The notes below the pieces were generated by a model. The model did no database searches. It saw only the letters and a program-made list of their open reading frames with translations, and had not been told where the DNA came from. The position numbers and the translations under genes were made by a program. From positions 26,301,053 to 26,365,052 of the forward strand of contig JAQFVV010012394.1 in assembly GCA_028023455.1 (NCBI GenBank): DNA of 64,000 nucleotides, in the 5' to 3' direction. Every line of letters starts with the position of its first letter. Position 1 is the stretch's first letter. This DNA is from Epiperipatus broadwayi (Eukaryota; Onychophora; Udeonychophora; Euonychophora; Peripatidae). Of the stretch, positions 21,911 to 33,422 are shown in pieces.

Positions 21911-24900
21911 ATAGATAAATAATGTTTCTGTCATCAAATAGTTTAAATACTTCAAAGAGACTCTTGGATATTTTAACTTTCACCAGGCTTTTAATGTTTG
22001 GATTTAAGTTGGTAAATAAAAGCAGCAGCATATTTTTCAAAGATGGTCTCATTTTCATTTTGTTCTTTTATCAGCCTCATGATGAAAATAATTTTTGTAA
22101 AATGAAAAACCGCAAAACTTATAAAGGACAAATAATTACAAAATGAAAGTTAAAAACTATAGTGGGATTGCTTTGGAATAGTCACATTAAAGATAAGACA
22201 AGGGCCAAATATGTGCTTATAGAGTGGATCATCGTGCAGTAAAACTTCTTAGTTTGACTAACTGAATTTGAATTTTTACAGCAAATTTTTTCATACACAC
22301 TAATTAAAACTTTATAAAGATCTAGGCTTACTTTTTAATTTTATAACCAGGGCATTAATATGTTGAATTTAGTCTCATAAAGAATCATCTTTTGTGCATG
22401 TGGCCTTACCTTCTCTGAGATAAACTACCATCATTGCTTAATAACTAATTCAAGCTTAGTAAACAAGTGCTTCTATTGATGGATTTGTTTTTTTGAATAG
22501 ATGAGTAATAATATAATTTTAATCTCATTAAGTTCCTTCAAAAGTTAACCCAAGATTGTCCAGATAATAGCTGATAATTCAGTAATTGTATATGGATCGT
22601 TATCTTTCATTGTTTTTTTTTTTTTTAGTCTTTGAATTTGATGGAAATTTGAGTGATTTGACATTAGTACTATTCCATGTTTAAGTATTTAATTAGAAAT
22701 TAATTAATTCATAAGTACTTCTTATGCTCTCTGTTCTTTCTCTAGCATGATTACATGACATTTTATTGCCTATTAACATATCTCTTTATCACCCAACAAT
22801 TCAAATCTTTACTGCAGCCAAAACTCTTTCTCATAGAATAGTTACTCTTACAGATAAATCTTATATAAAAAAAGTAAATTATACAACTAATATCTTATTA
22901 ACTAATGGCTAAAATAATAAAATTATAAATAGTCTTTATTCAAGCTCAAACAATCATAATAAAAAAACCAAGAGAAGGAAAACTACAATTATTAGAATCA
23001 GTATTCCTTACATAAAAGGATGTATTCTAAAATTCTATAACATAAAACAACATATACCACTAACCAAAAAATTATTAACATTCTGTCCAAGTCAAAGGAT
23101 TCAATCCTTCTTGAAGTCTATGCAGTTTATGAAATCATAGTTAGTGGAGCCTTTTATGTGGATATGAGCAACTGTCATAACAGTGCTATAGGAAATGAAC
23201 ACATTAATGCAATTACACAATACTCATCAACAGCAGCCCTCATTCCATGATGTGGATACTGGTTATAATATATAATTCTCAATACCAGGATGCTATCCAA
23301 ATGTCAACTCTTAACCAAAAAAATGTCAGAGAAGACATTTAGATCCTTAAAAGGCTGGAAAGTATCCATAAGTGTAAAGATATGTATATACTATATTCCA
23401 TTTGGAAATTTCCACACCCACTTCTATATTTTAATTTTTTCTGCTATTGTTTTCTATTGATTGAATTTCTAATTTTGTTATAAGTCAATGCTTAGGGTGT
23501 CTCTACAATGGTTTTTATAATAACATTCATTATCCACTTGATGGTGGGAGTGAGCCAATCAAAATGACAAAATGATAGTACTATAAATCATACACAAATG
23601 AATCTGGATAATGTTGTTTATATCTTGAAGCTGGTAAAAATCTTTATCTTAACATACTTTACTCTTCATATATATATATTGTCATATTGACTTTTATTGC
23701 AGAAAGTAATTTTCATTTGACTATCATTTTATTTCAAAATTTATTACCTTATATACCATTTTTTCCCTCCAAATATTGTTTATTTTCAATCTGCAATCAA
23801 TTCACATCTTCCTACATGTCACCATATTTTACAGTCATTATCAAGACCTATTTTATTTACAAAATATCTAAAATTATGATTGGCAGGGGGAGAGATGCAC
23901 AAAGTCAATATGTAGTTTATAGATATAGAATATATATATATATATTGATAAACTTATAAATATATGAAAGAAGTCCACAATTACAATACCAAAATCAATA
24001 ATCAACTATCTCAATGTGTTATCAAGATAACCTCATTTTTACAATAAAGGTAGATATCCGCCTTTAATTAAAGACTGCAATATGGACAAAGACTGATATA
24101 ATAATTATATATTAATCTTGAATTAAAGTTGGAAATGGTATATATAAGCTGAAAATGATATAATTTCTAGTCCAATAAAGAATTATTAATAATCATAATG
24201 GGATTTATCCGAGGAAGTTAAGTGCAGGCATTTCGGTATCTTTAGATTAAATTGTAATAATGTTTCTATAAAATACACACACATTACAACTTTTAAAAAT
24301 TTGTTTATGAATCCTTAAAATTAAGGATTCAATGCTAAATCCAAAAAAATTACAAAATTGTGCGCGCGTGTGGTTTGTATTTTAAACATATTATTTCTGG
24401 ATCATTGGGGGAGGGGGGATTTGAAGATATGAAGAAATTAAAAACTATTTATAGTATTTATGGAAGTAAATATAGAAGTAAATAAAATATCGCAACTCAT
24501 TACTTTTAAATTTTTAATTATTTTTTATTATTCACTGCTAACAAATTTAAATCAACTAAAATTTATATAAACACATCATTTTATAACACGTTTAACTGTA
24601 CACGTCCAAAGATATGTTCTCTTTTTTTAACTACATATATAATGTACGCGGGGTACTCTGATTAGCATGTATGTATATAGATATAAATAAATGAAGTACA
24701 ATTTTTGAATTTGTTTGGCGAACCTATTTGTGGCTCTCTCTAATTAATTAGTTCAATGTCCAAAAAAAAAAAATATTAATTCCACCAGTATTTGAATTTT
24801 AGCTGGAATCTTTAAAAACAGGAATTTTAGTGATCCTTTTACTGATATTATTTAACCCCCATATATTTATAGTATTATTTCAGTGCTTGCATAAAATGTA

Positions 24901-26309
24901 AATCTTTATATAAAGTATTATTGAGCAAAAATCATTTGAGAGTGTCAGAAAAAGAATTGTAACAAACGAATATATATATATATAACAAAGAGAAAAAAAA
25001 TAGTAATTTTAAATCTTTCCTGTAGATGTCAGGAGTGCGAAAAAAGATTAATACAGTATTTTAGAGTTTATTTGGATTGCGTGGCCAGGATAATAAACAC
25101 GATGAGCAGAACGGTTTTATTGTAGTCAAAGTTGATACATAAAAAGTTTATGTTTATGCATTTATATAAAAAATATAATATATATATCGTTATACTTCAC
25201 TAAAAAACTGTATACCCTAATATATAAAAAATAAAGTCTCACTAGTTTGTGCGTGTAAAATTAGTCAATATAAAAGACATAAAATATATATAAAGATTCG
25301 TTCTAAAAAAAAAAGATAATATGCACAATGTTAAAGTTATGCAAATTTAGAAATAATCTAGATATGCTAATTTCCAAGGGGACAATAATAAAACTATTTA
25401 CGCAAATTAAATCATGTTAAACAAAACGGACTATCTAGAGCGGAGAGAGCAGTACAAGCAATATGGTGCTTGCAAAACAGAGGTGAGTGAGCAGGAAGTA
25501 GAATATGCTGAAAAAAAGCATTACAGTGAAAAGTTAACAGAAAAGATAATAAGAAAATGTGCGTGCATGATTAAGAGGGAATTAATTTATGGAATTCAAC
25601 CAGTAAGCTGTTAGTTGAAATATATTCAGAGTAATAAACTTGTTAAGTTTAAATTTTCATTGTGTATTATTTCTAAAATAATTTAATGAGTGTATAGCTG
25701 GCTTAGGTCAAATCCGGGCCCCTGTACATGGAGTATGAATTATATGATGTATAGAACAGTTATTTTTCAATATAGAATGCAGAGAAGGGTTTGAGAAAAA
25801 CTGAAGAGTTGTAGAAGCATAAAAGTGAAGTGAAGGAAGGGGGCAAGATTTTTAATTTTTTGTTAAGCTGGGAATATGAAGATGGATAAAAAAACATTTA
25901 TTAAAGCGTTAAAGGAAAAGAAAAAAGTGCACCAGTGCAGTAAGAGCAATTTGGTGAACGAAGATTAGAGGAGAGAATTTGGGTAAAGATCACATAGCTT
26001 TAAAGAAGTACATAACATTTTCAGAGGATGGATTTTTGACTTCATATAATAAGAGCCATTTTACATAATTAAAACAAAAATTGGGAAGGGGGAAGCGGAG
26101 ACCATTTTTATTTATTAGACAATTTTTAAATAATAAACTTTAAAAATAAAAAAAATGCCCCTCACTGTTTAGTGTAGTGATAGATCTAATAACGGATTCG
26201 AAAACAATGGCCTAAGGATCGCAGCTCATGGCTAACACTTCTGATGTTCGAAGATCATATAATTTCCAGAATGTCAAAAAATTTGATGACTTTACTTAAA
26301 TATAATATA
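21911..26309. other. AT-rich region without a recognised gene
   Basis: Low-complexity DNA with (TA)n at 23670, 23931 and 24969. A guanine run lies at 24409-24418. Small ORFs (for example 21922-22146, 23687-23959 and 25414-25614) show no domain I recognise. The 25414 ORF is lysine- and glutamate-rich with no homologue I can name. I see nothing else to annotate. Confidence 0.45.
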
Positions 26310-26640
26310 TATTAGGGCTATAACCTTAAGACTATGTGCCTAACCGCTCTTGTCTTTTAAATAAATCTTGTGTTAAAGATTTGCAGAGGTCCTTACTGTC
26401 GTTTTTTTTCAGGTGCACATATAATGAAGTTATGGAAGAATAAATATGAAAAAAATGATTATACAAAAAGTGAATTACTGGTTTTTATGCTGTGTTTGGG
26501 AAAAGATAAGGGGGATTTAGATATAAAGGCCATAGAGTTGACAAAGATTATGTTCTGGAAATGGGATGGAGCAGAATATGGAAAAACTTAGACTGGGGAA
26601 TGTAAAATTAAGTAGCTAACAAGTTTCTCTGGGCATAGGT
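26310..26640 (+). repeat. Repeats G and R3, second copies
   Basis: Positions 26310-26400 match repeat G (20660-20800). Positions 26510-26640 match repeat R3 (7330-7500), sharing 'ggaaatgggatggagca' and 'gtttctctgggcata'. Together they may be one larger repeat whose parts are separated elsewhere. The ORF across it (26370-26591) is not recognised. Confidence 0.5.
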
Positions 26641-26706
26641 TATATATAGCCTTAATATATATATATTACTTTACTTAACGAGAATGTGCTTCACACATTT
26701 AATTAT

Positions 26707-26727
26707 TATATAGGGTATATGAGCACA
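26707..26727 (+). repeat. Target-site duplication, left copy (LINE)
   Basis: Direct repeat of 30086-30106 with one mismatch (agggtatatgagcaca against agggtatatcagcaca). It flanks the LINE exactly at its 5' leader and after its 3' tail. Confidence 0.8.
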
Positions 26728-27244
26728 GACTTTCACAAGACCTATCACTCTCCACATTATCTCATAACACTGACTCACTTGAACACATATGTTGAAAAGA
26801 TAAATAATCACCAATATACGTATTTCATGCTAAACCAGCAATCATCAGTTGGTCCAGATTACCATCTCTACACATATATGCTATAAGTGCTCAGATATAT
26901 ATTAAGATAGCCAAACCTCATACTTTAATGGACAGGCTTCAATCCACTCCACCCTCCAACTTTTCAACTCCATCCAATTGAAAATCCAATGATGGAATGC
27001 TTGAAGGCCACCTTGAGGCCGAGATTCTTGTCACACCCATGTTGACCTAAGGTCAGTCTGACCCCTCATGTACAGGACATAATCCATTTAATACATATAC
27101 AAGGGATGGGCAGACATCTCTACTTATGTAATAACTGAAACACACAGGCTTATTATATACCTATGTCACCAACCAAGGCAGTGGTTGGTGGCCGAAGGTG
27201 GAGGGTGCTAAGAATATCCTGGAGCGGACCCAGGCTGCCATTTG

Positions 27245-28204
27245 ATGACGACTTTTTATTTAGGTACTTACAACTGCAGATCACTTTCAAGTGAAGGAAG
27301 ATTGCAAGAATTAGAAGAAGAACTCTCTTATATTAAATGGGATATTATTGGACTTTGTGAAGTTAGAAGAAAAGGTGAAGAGACAATTGATTTAAAAAGT
27401 GGACATATGCTCTATTATAAAGGCACAAATATTGGAAATACAAGTGGAATAGGATTCATTATAAATAAAAAGTGGAAGAACAATATTGTGGAGATTGATG
27501 GTGTATCAGACAGAGTGGCAAGATTAGTTATACAACTTAATAGCAGATATCAAATGCAGATAATTCAGGTTTATGCCCCAACAAGTTCTCACAGTGATGA
27601 AGTAGTAGAAGATTTTTATATGGATGTACAAAAGGCTTTTGATCAGAGTAAACAACATTTTAAAATTGTTATGGGAGATTTTAATGCTAGAATTGGTAAA
27701 CAAATGAAAGATGAAAGTGTTGTAGGTAATTTTGGTTATGGTAATAGAAATGAGAGAGGACATAGACTTGTGGAGTTTGCAGAGAAGGAAAAACTTTATA
27801 TTATGAATTCTTTTTTTGAGAAAAATGTTAGAAGGAAATGGACATGGAAGCATCCAAATGAAGGTACAGCAGAATTGGATTATATTTTGACTAACAGGAA
27901 ATACATATTTCAAGATTGTAATGTTCTTAATAAATTTAATACAGGAAGTGATCATCGATTAGTAAGGGGTAAGATACATGTTAATGTAAAACTAGAGAGA
28001 CAAAAATTATTAAGAAAAACTATATTTACAGTTGATATTCCTAATCTTCAGAAACATTCTAATGAATTTAAATTAGAACTTACAAATCGGTTTCAAGTAT
28101 TAGTAGATTTTGAACATGATTCAGATTTGAATGAAATTAATATGAAAATAACTGATACACTTTTAAAAACTGCAACAAAGATAGCTGGTAGAAAAAAGCA
28201 GTAA
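27245..28204 (+). CDS. RTE LINE endonuclease domain, ended by in-frame TAA
   Basis: The 319-residue segment is an AP-endonuclease-like (exonuclease-endonuclease-phosphatase) domain that nicks the target DNA to prime reverse transcription. Visible family residues are Asn10 in 'GTYNCRSL', Glu39 in 'GLCEVRR', Asp145 and Asn147 in 'MGDFNAR', Asp212 in 'ELDYIL' and Asp236-His237 in 'GSDHRLV'. All catalytic positions are intact. The first ATG in frame is 27245, 17 bp after a GC-rich stretch; an in-frame TTG lies just before it. The frame ends at TAA (28202-28204), but the reading frame simply continues into the reverse transcriptase, so the stop is probably a point mutation or a read-through stop. 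Confidence 0.92.
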   Translation: MTTFYLGTYNCRSLSSEGRLQELEEELSYIKWDIIGLCEVRRKGEETIDLKSGHMLYYKGTNIGNTSGIGFIINKKWKNNIVEIDGVSDRVARLVIQLNSRYQMQIIQVYAPTSSHSDEVVEDFYMDVQKAFDQSKQHFKIVMGDFNARIGKQMKDESVVGNFGYGNRNERGHRLVEFAEKEKLYIMNSFFEKNVRRKWTWKHPNEGTAELDYILTNRKYIFQDCNVLNKFNTGSDHRLVRGKIHVNVKLERQKLLRKTIFTVDIPNLQKHSNEFKLELTNRFQVLVDFEHDSDLNEINMKITDTLLKTATKIAGRKKQ

Positions 28205-29893
28205 TTGACAAATAAAATTTCTACTGAGACTAGAGAACTTATGAAGAAAAGAAGGAATATGAAGATATGCAAGAATGATGCATTAAAAAGAATTGAATAT
28301 CTCGAATTTTGTAAAATGGTGTGGAAAAGAGTTGAAAATGATATAAGAAAGTATAACTGTGAACTAGCAAGAAAAGCTGTAGAAGAAAATAAAAGTCTTA
28401 AGAATGTAAAACAACATTTTGGTATTGGTAGGAAATTTATATCTGCAATAAGGAAAAAAGATGGAATTATTACTAAAAAGAGGGATGACATCATGAAATT
28501 GGTAGAAGATTTTTATCAAGAATTATATAGTAATAAAGAACAAGTACCTCCTATATCTATTACATCTTCCGAATTGCCCAGAATTTTAAATGAAGAAGTG
28601 AGAAATGCAATTAAATGTATGAAAAAAGGAAAGGCTCCAGGTAATAATTCCATTATTACAGAAGCAGGTGAAGAAACAGAAAAAATATTAGCAAAGTTAT
28701 ATACCAAATGTCTAAATGATAAAGATGTACCGGATGATTGGAAGAATGCAGTAATAATATTAATATTTAAAAAAGGTGATAAAGAAGATATTAGAAATTA
28801 CAGACCTATCAGCCTTTTATCAGTTTTATATAAAATTTTTACCAAGATAATTACAACTCGTCTACAGAGAACCTTGGATTTTCACCAACCAAGAGAACAA
28901 GCTGGATTTAAAAGTGGTTTTAGTACAGTAGATCATATTCAAGTATTGAGAGAAGTTATAGAAAGGACAAATGAATATGAGTTGTCATTAGGTTTTGGAT
29001 TTGTAGATTATGAAAAGGCATTTGATTCTATAAACATTTCTTCAGTGATTAAAGCATTGGATCATCAAGGTATAGATCCAGGATATTGTCATATTTTAAA
29101 GAATATTTATAAAAATGCAACAGCAACAATTAGATTACATAATGATACTGGGAAAGTCAACATTGAGAAAGGTGTAAGACAAGGTGACTCCATATCTCCA
29201 AAACTTTTTACAGCAGTGCTGCAAGAAGTATTTTGTGGATTAAAATGGGAAACTAAAGGAGTGAAAGTAAATGGAGATTATTTAAGTCATTTAGATTTCG
29301 CAGATGATGTAGTTGTTTTTGCAAATAATGCTTCCGAGCTGCAGGAAATGTTGCAGGAGTTATCAGATGAAAGTAGGAAAGTAGGACTAAAGATAAATGT
29401 TAAAAAGACTAAAGTAATGTTTAATCGATTTGCTCAAAATATGAAAATAAAGATTGATTATGATGAATTAGAAGAAGTTAAGAGTTACAAATACCTTGGT
29501 CAGATTATTAATACAGATGGAAACATAATAGAGGAAATTAATCGTAGAATTAAACTTGGTTGGAGTGCTTTTGGTAGAAATAACTTGATATTAAAAGGAA
29601 ATATGCCTCTGTGTTTGAAAAGAAAGGTTTTTAACACATGTGTTTTACCAGTTCTTACTTATGGATCTGAGACTTGGACACTTAATAGAAGATCAATACA
29701 GAGACTTCAGACCACTCAAAGAAGTATGGAGAGATGTATGTTGGGAGTAACAAGAAGAGATCGAAAACGCAATGTATGGGTAAGAGAACAAACAGGTGTT
29801 ACTGACCTCATTGAAAAAATTAAAAGATTGAAGTGGAGTTGGGCTGGACATATTGCTAGAAGAGATGATAATAGATGGACAATTGAAATTTGA
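28205..29893 (+). CDS. RTE LINE reverse transcriptase, ended by in-frame TGA
   Basis: Same frame as the endonuclease, with no ATG of its own at the junction. Reverse transcriptase motifs are in order: 'GKAPGNNSI', 'RPISLLSVLYKIF', 'QAGFKSGFSTVDHI', 'FVDYEKAFDS' (catalytic Asp268), 'GVRQGDSISPKLF', 'FADD' (residues 365-368, catalytic pair), 'KTKVM' and 'YKYLGQII'. The C-terminal part has 'YGSETWTL' and 'LKWSWAGHIARRDD'. A TGA at 29891-29893 ends the frame, but homology continues in frame to the natural stop at 30059-30061 through 'NWIPRD' and 'HVRWMEEIRK'. The 33-kb copy has Leu at this position. Apart from the two stops this is a complete enzyme. Confidence 0.92.
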   Translation: MTNKISTETRELMKKRRNMKICKNDALKRIEYLEFCKMVWKRVENDIRKYNCELARKAVEENKSLKNVKQHFGIGRKFISAIRKKDGIITKKRDDIMKLVEDFYQELYSNKEQVPPISITSSELPRILNEEVRNAIKCMKKGKAPGNNSIITEAGEETEKILAKLYTKCLNDKDVPDDWKNAVIILIFKKGDKEDIRNYRPISLLSVLYKIFTKIITTRLQRTLDFHQPREQAGFKSGFSTVDHIQVLREVIERTNEYELSLGFGFVDYEKAFDSINISSVIKALDHQGIDPGYCHILKNIYKNATATIRLHNDTGKVNIEKGVRQGDSISPKLFTAVLQEVFCGLKWETKGVKVNGDYLSHLDFADDVVVFANNASELQEMLQELSDESRKVGLKINVKKTKVMFNRFAQNMKIKIDYDELEEVKSYKYLGQIINTDGNIIEEINRRIKLGWSAFGRNNLILKGNMPLCLKRKVFNTCVLPVLTYGSETWTLNRRSIQRLQTTQRSMERCMLGVTRRDRKRNVWVREQTGVTDLIEKIKRLKWSWAGHIARRDDNRWTIEI

Positions 29894-30061
29894 AACTGGA
29901 TTCCAAGAGATTGTAAAAGACCCAGAAAGAGACCACATGTAAGATGGATGGAGGAAATAAGAAAATGTGTAGGGGTGATGTGGAGAAGAGAAGCTAAAGA
30001 TCGGAGAAGATGGATTAAACTTGGAGAGACCTTCATCCTGCAGTGGATTGATAATGGTTGA
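29894..30061 (+). pseudogene. C-terminal tail of the LINE reverse transcriptase beyond the TGA
   Basis: The frame stays open for 55 codons after the TGA and ends at TGA 30059-30061, right before the simple repeat tail. The translated region has the conserved 'RWMEEIR' and 'RRRWIKLGETF' features of this protein family's C terminus. The same region is in the copies at 105-662, 32985-33422, 41876-42140 and 50595-51545. Confidence 0.8.
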
Positions 30062-30085
30062 TAATGATGATGATGATATATGTAA
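30062..30085 (+). repeat. LINE 3' simple-repeat tail
   Basis: A (TGA)n/(TGATGA) run directly after the stop codon. RTE elements commonly end in such short tandem repeats rather than poly(A). The reverse-complement (ATCATC) run starts the minus-strand copy at 32985. Confidence 0.8.
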
Positions 30086-30106
30086 TATATAGGGTATATC
30101 AGCACA

Positions 30107-31084
30107 CTTTAAATAAAATATGTATAGTTTATAACTTTTATGAGATTAAAAAAACAAAAAAACAATTATAGCAGAGACTAGTAATGGATAAATATATTTG
30201 AAAATAGATGCAAATTTTAACTATAAATTTATAAATACAATTTGTTCATCAAAATATATGATAATGCAGAGAGCCAACAAGAAATTAAATAAGAAAGAAC
30301 TTTCTACGTCATAAAAATTAAACATATGAGAAAGATAAAGCAATTTGTTTAATAAGTATTTTCATATAATGACTAAATAATCACTTAAAAAGTAAACTTA
30401 CAACAGTATTAAAGCAGAAAACTTAAGCCAGCGGATGGGATGAAAATTACAAATATAAAACAATGTGGAAACAAAACAGAAAAAGATACTGAAGAAATAG
30501 CATAAATAATATAACAGAGATTATGGAAAGTAAATAAATTAAAAAAGTGTAATTAGAAAGACAAAATTTATTTTCTTTTAAATAAAAACATAAAATAAAC
30601 TGTTTAGAAATGAACACCCACAAGCAAGATTGCAAGCACATATGTATATAAATGTTGTAGGCTTTCCAAAAACATATAGAAAATGCAGCCATTATGCCAA
30701 TTTCTTAAAAAAATGAAAATTGGAGAAGTCTAAAAAAAAATTCCAGAGGAATGAAATTATTTTATAAAAAAAATTAATGAGCAAATTGTTTTTATAAATT
30801 TCAAAAATGTTCCCCATAACCAAAATAACTGCTGGAGAGATGTATTCACATAAGTATATGCATAAAATAAATATAGTATTAATAATAAATAATCAAAATA
30901 CTCTAGAATGCACTCTACAAAATTCAGTATGCCTATATAAAATAAATAACTGAATATTAGCTACAGCCAGCTTACGGCAGTTTACACCATCTTGAGAAGC
31001 AACTAAACATTAATAATAAATAAATATAATATCAGGTGATCATATCCCAAATATATTTGCTTATTAATAGAACTGTCCCATTTA
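30107..31084. other. AT-rich sequence, no gene seen
   Basis: No ORF with homology and no recognised repeat. The minus ORF at 30447-30692 is low-complexity and hydrophobic by composition only. Confidence 0.5.
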
Positions 31085-31175
31085 AAAAAAATTCCTCACT
31101 GATGAAAGCCGTAAGCTAGAAACTAGTTTGCGATTTTTGAATAGGTCAGCATTGGATATGGATTTATTAAGATTA
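31085..31175 (+). repeat. Ribozyme-repeat family A, short fragment
   Basis: Only the ribozyme block and the 'gaataggtcagcattggata' spacer remain. The rest of family A is absent on both sides. Confidence 0.65.
31093..31140 (+). ncRNA. Hammerhead-like ribozyme motif with intact core
   Basis: CTGATGA (31099-31105), stem II AGC/GCT around CCGTA, GAAA (31119-31122), stem III ACTAGT and cleavage-site T (31128). All core positions are consensus. The inner stem I (TCCTCA against TGCGAT) has two mismatches and the outer stem I is lost, so folding is uncertain. Confidence 0.6.
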
Positions 31176-32744
31176 CTATCTGACATCTATCTATTGATTA
31201 TGAAAATAGGGAGAATAGAAAAATTTAACTAATGAACAGCAATATGTAAGCAAAAGTCATGATGTCTTGTTAGGTCAAAAAATCTTATTGATAAGTACAT
31301 AAAAGACTGCGATTGCTTTCAAACTCTTTGCAAAAAATCCTATTATCTAAAACTAATGACCTTAACATTACAGTTAACAGAAAAACTAAGCATATGATTT
31401 CAGAGGTTCGAACAATTGTACAATTCTTATTGGTATATCGCATCATTAAAGCCTTGCTTAAAGAGACCAGTAGGATAGCAGCAGTCTATTGTGAAGGCAA
31501 GAATGCAATTGGATAGTAAATGTAAATTGTAGTATCGTCTTAGCAAAAAGGTTGGGCTATGATCACTTAACTATTAGCTCTTAAGATTTATTTCTTGATT
31601 GGTAACAGCATAGTGATAGAGGGTAGGGTCACTATAAGATTTCTGGATCAATTCTGATCTTGGATAAAATATCCAAAAAATGGCTTCAGTTAGGCAATCA
31701 AAGGGAACATTTAAAGTTAACCTGCCTCTTCTGAACAATCATTCATCTGATTATTATTTTTATCATCATGAACACTGAATAAGTATGTTATGTTATCTGA
31801 TCGAAAATAAACGAGTGACAAAAATGATATGATACTATGATCACGTGACATTGCAGATGATGTATTACCATTGGCTATCACTCTAGACTGGATACAGCTT
31901 GTGTGATTCAACAATATGATAAGGATCAAATGATGTCATTATGGTTCGCTATTGATTATCATTTCCTTGACTGAAGACACAATGATGGAACTAAATGTGC
32001 CAATGTGACCAAATAATACAGCTGATGATAATTTACCATTGACATCTTTCTCTTAAAACGTAACTAGAGCCATTTTATATACTAAAGATATATTTATAAT
32101 GCATATAACACTGACTACTTTATTACATAAATCAGGTAATAAACAATATGTCAGAAAATGCCATAAGTATGGTTTTGTTGCTTGAGAATTTGTAAGAAAC
32201 TCAAATGATTGGAAGTTATTTATTTTTTTAAGCATATGGATTTAGACAGCTTAACTATTAACATAATGTCATTAAGAATCTATAAACAATCCATCCAGGA
32301 GATAGATTCACTCGTGATCTTATTAAGTCCTTCAGTTAATTAATGACATGGATTACATTATAACATGGATTACATTTTCTATTTCCCACATTTATAAAGA
32401 TCAGTGGTAGATACATTCTGTAATGTCAGTGGCAGAGCTCATCCCCACTACACTGACTGGGGGCTCCCATTCTACCATGGTACCAAACTATGCAATAAGA
32501 TATCATTAAATAATTTTTTCTCAGCTTTCAAAAATAGAAACTTGGGTCGCTCATGTCTAGAAATTTTCTTAGTTACATTTTATATTAATTTTGATAACCT
32601 TCTTATCAAGAAAGAATTACAATTTAACATTTTAAACTTAATATTTTTTATTGTTTTCTTATTAAGTATATGATAATAAAAAAAAAAAGCAAGTCATAAA
32701 TAATGTGACATTACTTTTATAAGCTTGTATTTATAAAAATGTAA
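31176..32744. other. Mostly unexplained AT-rich sequence
   Basis: No protein gene is supported. A fragment at 31605-31690 ('cagcatagtgatagagggta', then 'ttctggatcaattctgatc') could be a decayed tRNA-headed SINE. A short R2-like block lies near 32160-32225. Confidence 0.4.
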
Positions 32745-32885
32745 TACAGAGAGTGTACCAATAGCTCAAACAAGCTCTTAATTAATAAGTGCAGTATGAT
32801 AAAACTTTTAAAATCTCTATCTAGAACCTTCCCATCTCCAGACCAACTGGTTTTGAGCTTATTAAGTATATGGAAAAAAATATAT
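32745..32885 (-). repeat. Ribozyme-repeat family C, partial minus copy
   Basis: In plus order 'accaatagctcaaacaagct', 'aaaatctctatctagaac' and 'cagaccaactggttttgagc' match the left half of the element at 48640-48985. On the minus strand it has GAGCTCAAAACCAGTTGGTCTGG in split form: a stem II remnant, AAAA in place of GAAA, and a palindromic stem III. The CTGANGA side is missing. Confidence 0.6.
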
Positions 32886-32984
32886 CTAATTTCTGTTTAT
32901 GTAATCTAAAATTCAGAAGTGGCTGCAAAGTGATTTGTAAAATTTAATCTAGATAGATAGACAAAAAAGAACTAAGATTAAATT

Positions 32985-33422
32985 AAATCATCATCATCAA
33001 CCATTATCAATCTACTGCAGGATAAATGTGTCTCCAAGTTCAATCCACCTTCTCCAATCTTTAACTTCTCTTCTTCACATCACCCCTGCATCCTTTCTTA
33101 TTTCATTCATCCATCTCACATGTTGTCTCTTTTTGTGTATTTTACAATCTCTTGGAATCCAGTTTAGGATTTCAATTGTCCATCTATTATCATCTCTTCT
33201 AGCAATATGTCCAGCCCAACTCCACTTCAGTCTTTTAATTTTTTCAATGAGGTCAGTAACACCTGTTTGTTCTCTCACCCATATATTGCGTTTTTGATCT
33301 CTTCTTGTTATTCCCAACATGCATCTCTCCATACTTCTTTGAGTGATCTGAAATCTATGTATTGCTCTTATATTAAGAGTCCAAGTCTCAGATCCATAAG
33401 TAAGAACTGATAAAACACATTT
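32985..33422 (-). mobile_element. 5'-truncated RTE LINE copy, minus strand
   Basis: Reverse complement of about 29638-30075 of the full element with few differences. On the minus strand the frame is open through the position where the full element has TGA (here Leu) and contains 'KRLKWSWAGHIARRDDNRW', but it stops later and drifts to 'KDAGVM'. The 3' tail (ATCATCATC on the plus strand) is at 32989-33000. Upstream of 33422 the sequence is unrelated. It is the least diverged of the short copies. Confidence 0.9.

Larger units (their letters stand above)
26728..30085 (+). mobile_element. Nearly full-length RTE-type LINE retrotransposon
   Basis: A ~3.36-kb non-LTR retrotransposon with a GC-richer 5' leader (about 26728-27244), one long endonuclease/reverse-transcriptase frame, almost no 3' UTR and a 3' simple repeat tail (TGATGATGATGATGAT). 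Length, layout and tail are typical of the RTE clade. It is flanked by a 21-bp direct repeat, 26707-26727 and 30086-30106, with one mismatch, read as the target-site duplication. The coding frame has two in-frame stop codons but no frameshift, so it is a recent insertion. Five shorter copies of the same family lie in this window (105, 32985, 36114, 41876 and 50595). Confidence 0.93.

Noticed and set aside
27524-27955. Minus-strand ORF of 143 codons
   Set aside because: It lies antisense to the intact LINE endonuclease and has no recognisable domain. It is a shadow of that coding strand.
28093-28494. Minus-strand ORF of 133 codons across the EN/RT junction
   Set aside because: Antisense shadow of the LINE frame, composed mostly of Phe, Leu, Ser and Ile.
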